Source of the DNA: Hippophae tibetana
Lineage: Eukaryota; Streptophyta; Magnoliopsida; Rosales; Elaeagnaceae
Assembly: GCA_037013495.1 (NCBI GenBank)
Contig: CM072804.1
Span: 34,636,501 to 34,700,500 of the forward strand
Reading direction: 5' to 3'
DNA length: 64,000 nt
Part shown: one piece after another, positions 60,600-64,000 of the stretch
How the letters are laid out: every line of letters begins with the position of its first letter
Numbering within the stretch: position 1 is the stretch's first letter
Program-made: the position numbers and the translations under genes
The notes under the pieces: model-generated
The model's input: the letters and a program-made list of their open reading frames with translations, nothing else
The model's database searches: none
What the model was told of the DNA's origin: nothing

Positions 60600-61570
60600 G
60601 TTACTACATCTTTTTCTTTCTTTGTCATCTTCTACCTATAGTTCTTCCTCTTTAATCTTCCTTGTCATTTTCTATCGAAAGTCCTTTGGATGACGTTAAT
60701 GATAATACATCTTCATCTTCTTGATCTTTGATGTAGTAAATTCATCTATGATCTTTGGTGGCTTCTCTAGAACAAAAGCAGAAAACCTTCCTTGTTTCTT
60801 TACGTCTCAAATTTAGTGATTCTTTCATCATCCTCTTCGATGAGAGCCATGATAATATGAGAAGTGATGGTGACTTTACTAGTTGAGTAATTTACTTTGA
60901 TCTCAACAGAATTATCAATTTTATTGAGTTAATAGTAAACTTGGCCTAACATTTAACCTCTTAATATATAGAGTTCTTTGTTAAATTCCTTTTCTTGAAG
61001 CACCCTTGGTTTTGGAACTTTTCTGTTTGTGTTAGAAATCCTAGCTTGATGAAGTGGTAGGTACTGATACATCCTTCCTTATTCTAATCCATTCGTAAAC
61101 TAAAAATTTTAAGATAAGTAGGCTTGTCACCTGCTCTAATCTTCTTCTTGAAGTTCTTGATTATTTCTTTGAAATTTTTGGGAAATAATTTAATCCACTT
61201 AAATGAATTCTTGGATATATGGTTTCTATTAGTTCTACATAGAAAGCTTTGTAAATAAATATTGGATCAGCTCTTTCCAAAATGTTGAATTTACTCCCTC
61301 CAAGGATGTCCTTTTCTGTAGTATAAAACTTTATATCTTCTATGTGTTACTGGGTAAATTTTATAGCCAAGTTATGGAGACTCAACCATTGTGGTTTGTT
61401 GAGATTTCTATATTGGTCCTTTTCATCTTCAATGGCTAATGAATTTCTAGGGGATGTTTTCCTGTATAGCACTAGATGCCTTACTATCTTTAATGTTTCT
61501 AAGAGAGATGCCTCTTTATAGTGTTGGGGACCGTATTATTTTTCCTAGAGTTGTCAACCACTTGGGTGCT
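60600..61570 (-). pseudogene. pararetrovirus relic 2: last ORF, function unassigned
   Basis: The minus strand has a long but broken frame from about 61560: LNKPQWLSLHNLAIKF, FNILERADPIFIYKAFYVEL, FPKNFKEIIKNFKKK, GDKPTYLKI, YHFIKLGF, KPRVLQEKEFNKELY and VNYSTSKVTITS, down to about 60830. The same series, more decayed, is seen in relic 1 (7650-6850). It lies upstream of the promoter, so in a circular genome it would be the final ORF. I do not assign a function. Stops split it at least at three places. Confidence 0.6.
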
Positions 61571-61782
61571 ACCGGTTGTTATTGTAGTGTTGTAGAGTAA
61601 TTTCTTAATATCTCATCTAAAGTTATTAGTTTGGTACTTTGTAATTAGCATAACTACCTTCAGCCTCTATTCTATTAGTAAAGACTTTATAGTTACTCCA
61701 CTAAACCCAAAATTATATTTACTTTTTTCCCTATTGTTGTAGGTTCTTAGTTTTGGGTCATTATAGACAACAAATTTTTTTC
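61571..61782. other. flank between pararetrovirus relic 2 and CACTA element
   Basis: About 210 bp. Continuation of the viral frame cannot be followed beyond 61570 and no gene is seen. Confidence 0.4.
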
Positions 61783-61815
61783 TACTACAAAAAGGGGTAT
61801 ATAAGTCGCTGTGTA

Positions 61816-61843
61816 AAGTTGGTTTTTGGAAAAAAACCAACTT
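61816..61843. repeat. subterminal hairpin of the CACTA element
   Basis: 12-bp arms (aagttggttttt and aaaaaccaactt) around a 4-nt loop, 33 bp inside the putative element end. Confidence 0.75.
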
Positions 61844-62636
61844 ATAATGAATTTAAAGTCGGTTCTCCACGTCAACCGATGCTATCCACCTAATATATTC
61901 ACATTCGGGTCATTTTTTACGCAGAATCTAGTTTTCTTCCTCTCTCCTCCATTTTATTCCTCACTCTTCTCCATTTTCTTCCAAAATCTACACCGTGCAC
62001 CACCTTCGTTCTAAATTTCCGGCCACCTCTTACCTCCATTTGTAACGTAGTTTTGTAAGTTATATTTCTCTTCTCACATTATCTGTCAGTTCTTCTATTT
62101 TTTTGAGCAAAATATTAAAAAAAAAATTATACCCATTTTCTGTTATTGATTTAGGTATATATCTTGTTTGTTATTATGTTTGACTTAGTTTATGCAGAAT
62201 GCAGCTAGCTTATTATTCGATCAGTTTGTTTTATATTTTGTATAAATTTTTGATTTAGTTATGTTTTTTAGTTTGCTTGTAATAATGTTTGACTTATTGT
62301 ATGTATTCAATAATATCTGAAATGTTGTGTGGGTTTGCATGGATAAATTTATTTATATACGTATAATTAATATTACTTTTTAATTATGATATAGTAACAT
62401 GCTTAGAAATTAGAATCAACCGTGTGATTAGTTTTTATATATTCATGAAACAAGTTGCTTATTTTTTAATTTGTATAGAAATGGTTTTGTAAAATGATTA
62501 AAATGATAACTGTTTTGCATTATGTATGTTTTGATATACATTCTAATAATTAGGAAATTTATATATAATAATACTTGAAATATATTCATTGTATACATAA
62601 TTAAGTGATATGTTTAATTAATGTCATTAATAGAAA
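61844..62636 (+). other. CACTA 5' untranslated/intronic region
   Basis: No coding of note; a 62-codon stretch (61826-62014) is rich in Phe/Ser/Pro and has no family resemblance. Long AT-rich DNA precedes the transposase start, where a 5' intron would be normal. Confidence 0.5.
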
Positions 62637-63194
62637 ATGGACAAATCTTGGACGTCAAAGTGTAGAATTGAGCAAGACTATATTTCTGGAGTTGAAAGTT
62701 TCATGGAATTTGCTTGTAGAACTAGTAATACTGGAAGTAGTATGATTCGATGTCCATGCGTTAAATGTAAAAATGAGCGATTTCATGAATTTGATGAGGT
62801 TAAGTATCACCTTATCCGTAATGGTATTCTAATGAGCTATAAATGTTGGTATTATCATGGAGAAAATATTGATAATACTCATTGGGAAAAGTATAATAAG
62901 AATGTGAGTAGATTACATACATCTTATCATAATGTACACATAGAAAATATGTTTCATGGTGTTAAAGATGAATTACGCGAGGATGATCTCGAAACCTTTA
63001 ATAAACTTATAGAAGATGCCAAAAAACCGTTGTATCCAAGATGCAAAAAACACACTAAAATGTCGGGATTGGTTCATTTGTACAATGTAAATGCAAAACA
63101 TGGTTTTTCTGACAAGGGATTCACAGAATTACTAAATCTACTAGTCGATATGTTTCCTGAGGGTATTGATTGCCATCTTCAATGTATGAAGTGA
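62637..63194 (+). pseudogene. CACTA TNP2 transposase, N-terminal part
   Basis: The start codon at 62637 opens MDKSWTSKCRI, DYISGVESFMEFA, MIRCPCVKCKNERF and VKYHLIRNGIL with CWYYHGE. This is the transposase-associated domain of En/Spm elements (PF13963) with its CxCxxC zinc site (residues 39-44). It goes on to TNP2 (PF02992): KHTKMSGLVHLYNVNAKHGFSDKGF, LLNLLVDMFPEG. At about 63165 one base seems missing, so the frame exits to a stop at 63192-63194 while TNP2 continues in the next frame. Confidence 0.9.
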
Positions 63195-63830
63195 AGAAAT
63201 CTCTTAGTCGATTTGGCATGGAATATCATAAGATTCACGCTTGTCCTAATGATTGCATTCTTTATAGAAAAAAATATGAGACATTACATGATTATCCTAT
63301 GTGTAAAGAATCAAGATGGAAGCATGGTACAAATGAGAGTACAACACACAAGAAAGGCATGCTTGCAAAGGTTCTTTTGTACTTTCCTCCGATTCCTCGT
63401 TTTCAAAGGTTGTTCAATAGTAAATATACATCAAAGATGTTGACTTGGCATTCAGATAATCGATCTGATGATGGGGTGCTACGTCATCCTTGTGATTCTC
63501 CAAATTGGAAAGTATTAGATAATTTATCTCCTCAATTTTCATCTGATCCGCGCAATCTTCGTCTTGTCATTGCTGCTGATGGAATTAATCCACATAGTTC
63601 CCTCAGTAGTAGATATAGCTATTGGCCAGTAATTTCGTAACATATAACCTTCCTCCCTAGTTGTGTATGAAAAGAAAATTCATGATGTTAACATTATTGA
63701 TCTCAGGATCGAAACAACCCGGTGTTGATATTGATGTATATTTGCAGCCTCTGATAGATGATTTAAAGACGTTGTGAAATGATGGTGTAAATGTTTATGA
63801 TGCACATAAAGAAGAATACTTTAACTTGAT
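63170..63830 (+). pseudogene. CACTA TNP2 transposase, middle part, broken
   Basis: It continues as PSSMYEVKKSLSRFGMEYHKIHACPNDC, LYRKKYE, MLTWHSDNRS, LRHPCDSPNWK and LRLVIAADGINPHSS with YSYWPVIS, all TNP2 core. TNP2 carries the transposase catalytic acidic residues. The ending at 63640 is a frameshift; a neighbouring frame gives the next TNP2 words (MKRKFMMLTLLISG, VDIDVYLQPLIDDLK) with in-frame TAG near 63658 and TGA near 63776. Similarity ends near 63830, and the following 170 bp (with EEWAEHMVQIIS) do not look like TNP2, so an internal deletion is likely. Confidence 0.88.
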
Positions 63831-64000
63831 GATTTACGAGAGGAATGGGCAGAACACATGGTTCAAATTATATCATAGATTCTGATGATCTTGAATAGCA
63901 TATGACAACATAACAATAAATTTTTTAATGATTTAATTTCTCTATCTATTCCTATGTTTAAAATCACTTGTTTGATGATGATTAATCATATGCTCATGTA

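Larger units (their letters stand above)
61783..64000 (+). mobile_element. CACTA (En/Spm) DNA transposon, left part
   Basis: A terminal-repeat-like tactacaaaaagggg at 61783 is one base from the CACTACAAAAA ends of plant CACTA elements. It is followed by a subterminal hairpin (61816-61843, aagttggttttt / aaaaaccaactt) and an imperfect inverted pair agtcggtt/aaccgat. Such GGTT/AACC hairpins are usual near CACTA ends, where the element's own protein binds. A TNP2 transposase gene follows. The right end lies outside the window. Confidence 0.75.

Noticed and set aside
61826..62014. 62-codon plus ORF near the CACTA end, rich in Phe, Ser and Pro.
   Set aside because: No transposase or other family resemblance; lies in the likely untranslated part.

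Overview
The window is from a plant nuclear genome, most likely a eudicot. It is AT-rich and almost wholly made of decayed, nested transposable elements plus endogenous pararetrovirus relics. I see no intact multi-exon gene. The only host-type coding sequence is one first exon of a flavin-containing monooxygenase (3454-3891, minus). A legume is possible from the element types, but I cannot prove it.

Layout. 1-2884: the 3' half of a Ty1/copia element with its 3' LTR, followed by a second copia RT scrap (2885-3110). Both lie downstream of the FMO exon and point the opposite way. 3892-6080: AT-rich DNA. 6080-7650: relic 1 of a caulimovirid pararetrovirus (minus).

7658-49853: one large nested stack. 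The outer element is a Ty3/gypsy element of Tat-type appearance (here 'B', plus). Its RT is split at 9229/17691 by a complete non-autonomous LTR element ('A', 9230-17690). Its integrase is split at 19555/33728 by a minus-strand array of A LTRs (19556-25339), a pol-less SIRE-like copia element ('C', 25340-32756) and another A LTR piece (32757-33727). Its 3' end is split at 36423/49249 by an Athila-like gypsy element ('E', 36424-49248). E in turn carries an inverted solo E LTR (39788-42396), which itself holds a C gag fragment with a long palindrome (40830-41835).

50420-55540: more A-family LTRs in head-to-head orientation with a gypsy protease scrap. 55720-61560: relic 2 of the same caulimovirid lineage (minus), about one genome unit. 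It keeps the order last ORF, promoter, leader, tRNA-Met PBS, N-terminal region, coat protein, protease, RT and RNase H, but every frame is broken. 61783-64000: the left end of a CACTA (En/Spm) element with a frameshifted TNP2 transposase.

Nothing here looks like a new functional system. The observations most worth following are: the shared genome organisation of the two pararetrovirus relics; the repeated PBS-like units built into the A LTR ends; the 169-bp-arm palindrome at 41.35-41.71 kb; the 15-bp minisatellite in element B; and the lone FMO exon. All coordinates of decayed features are approximate unless the boundary motif is named.
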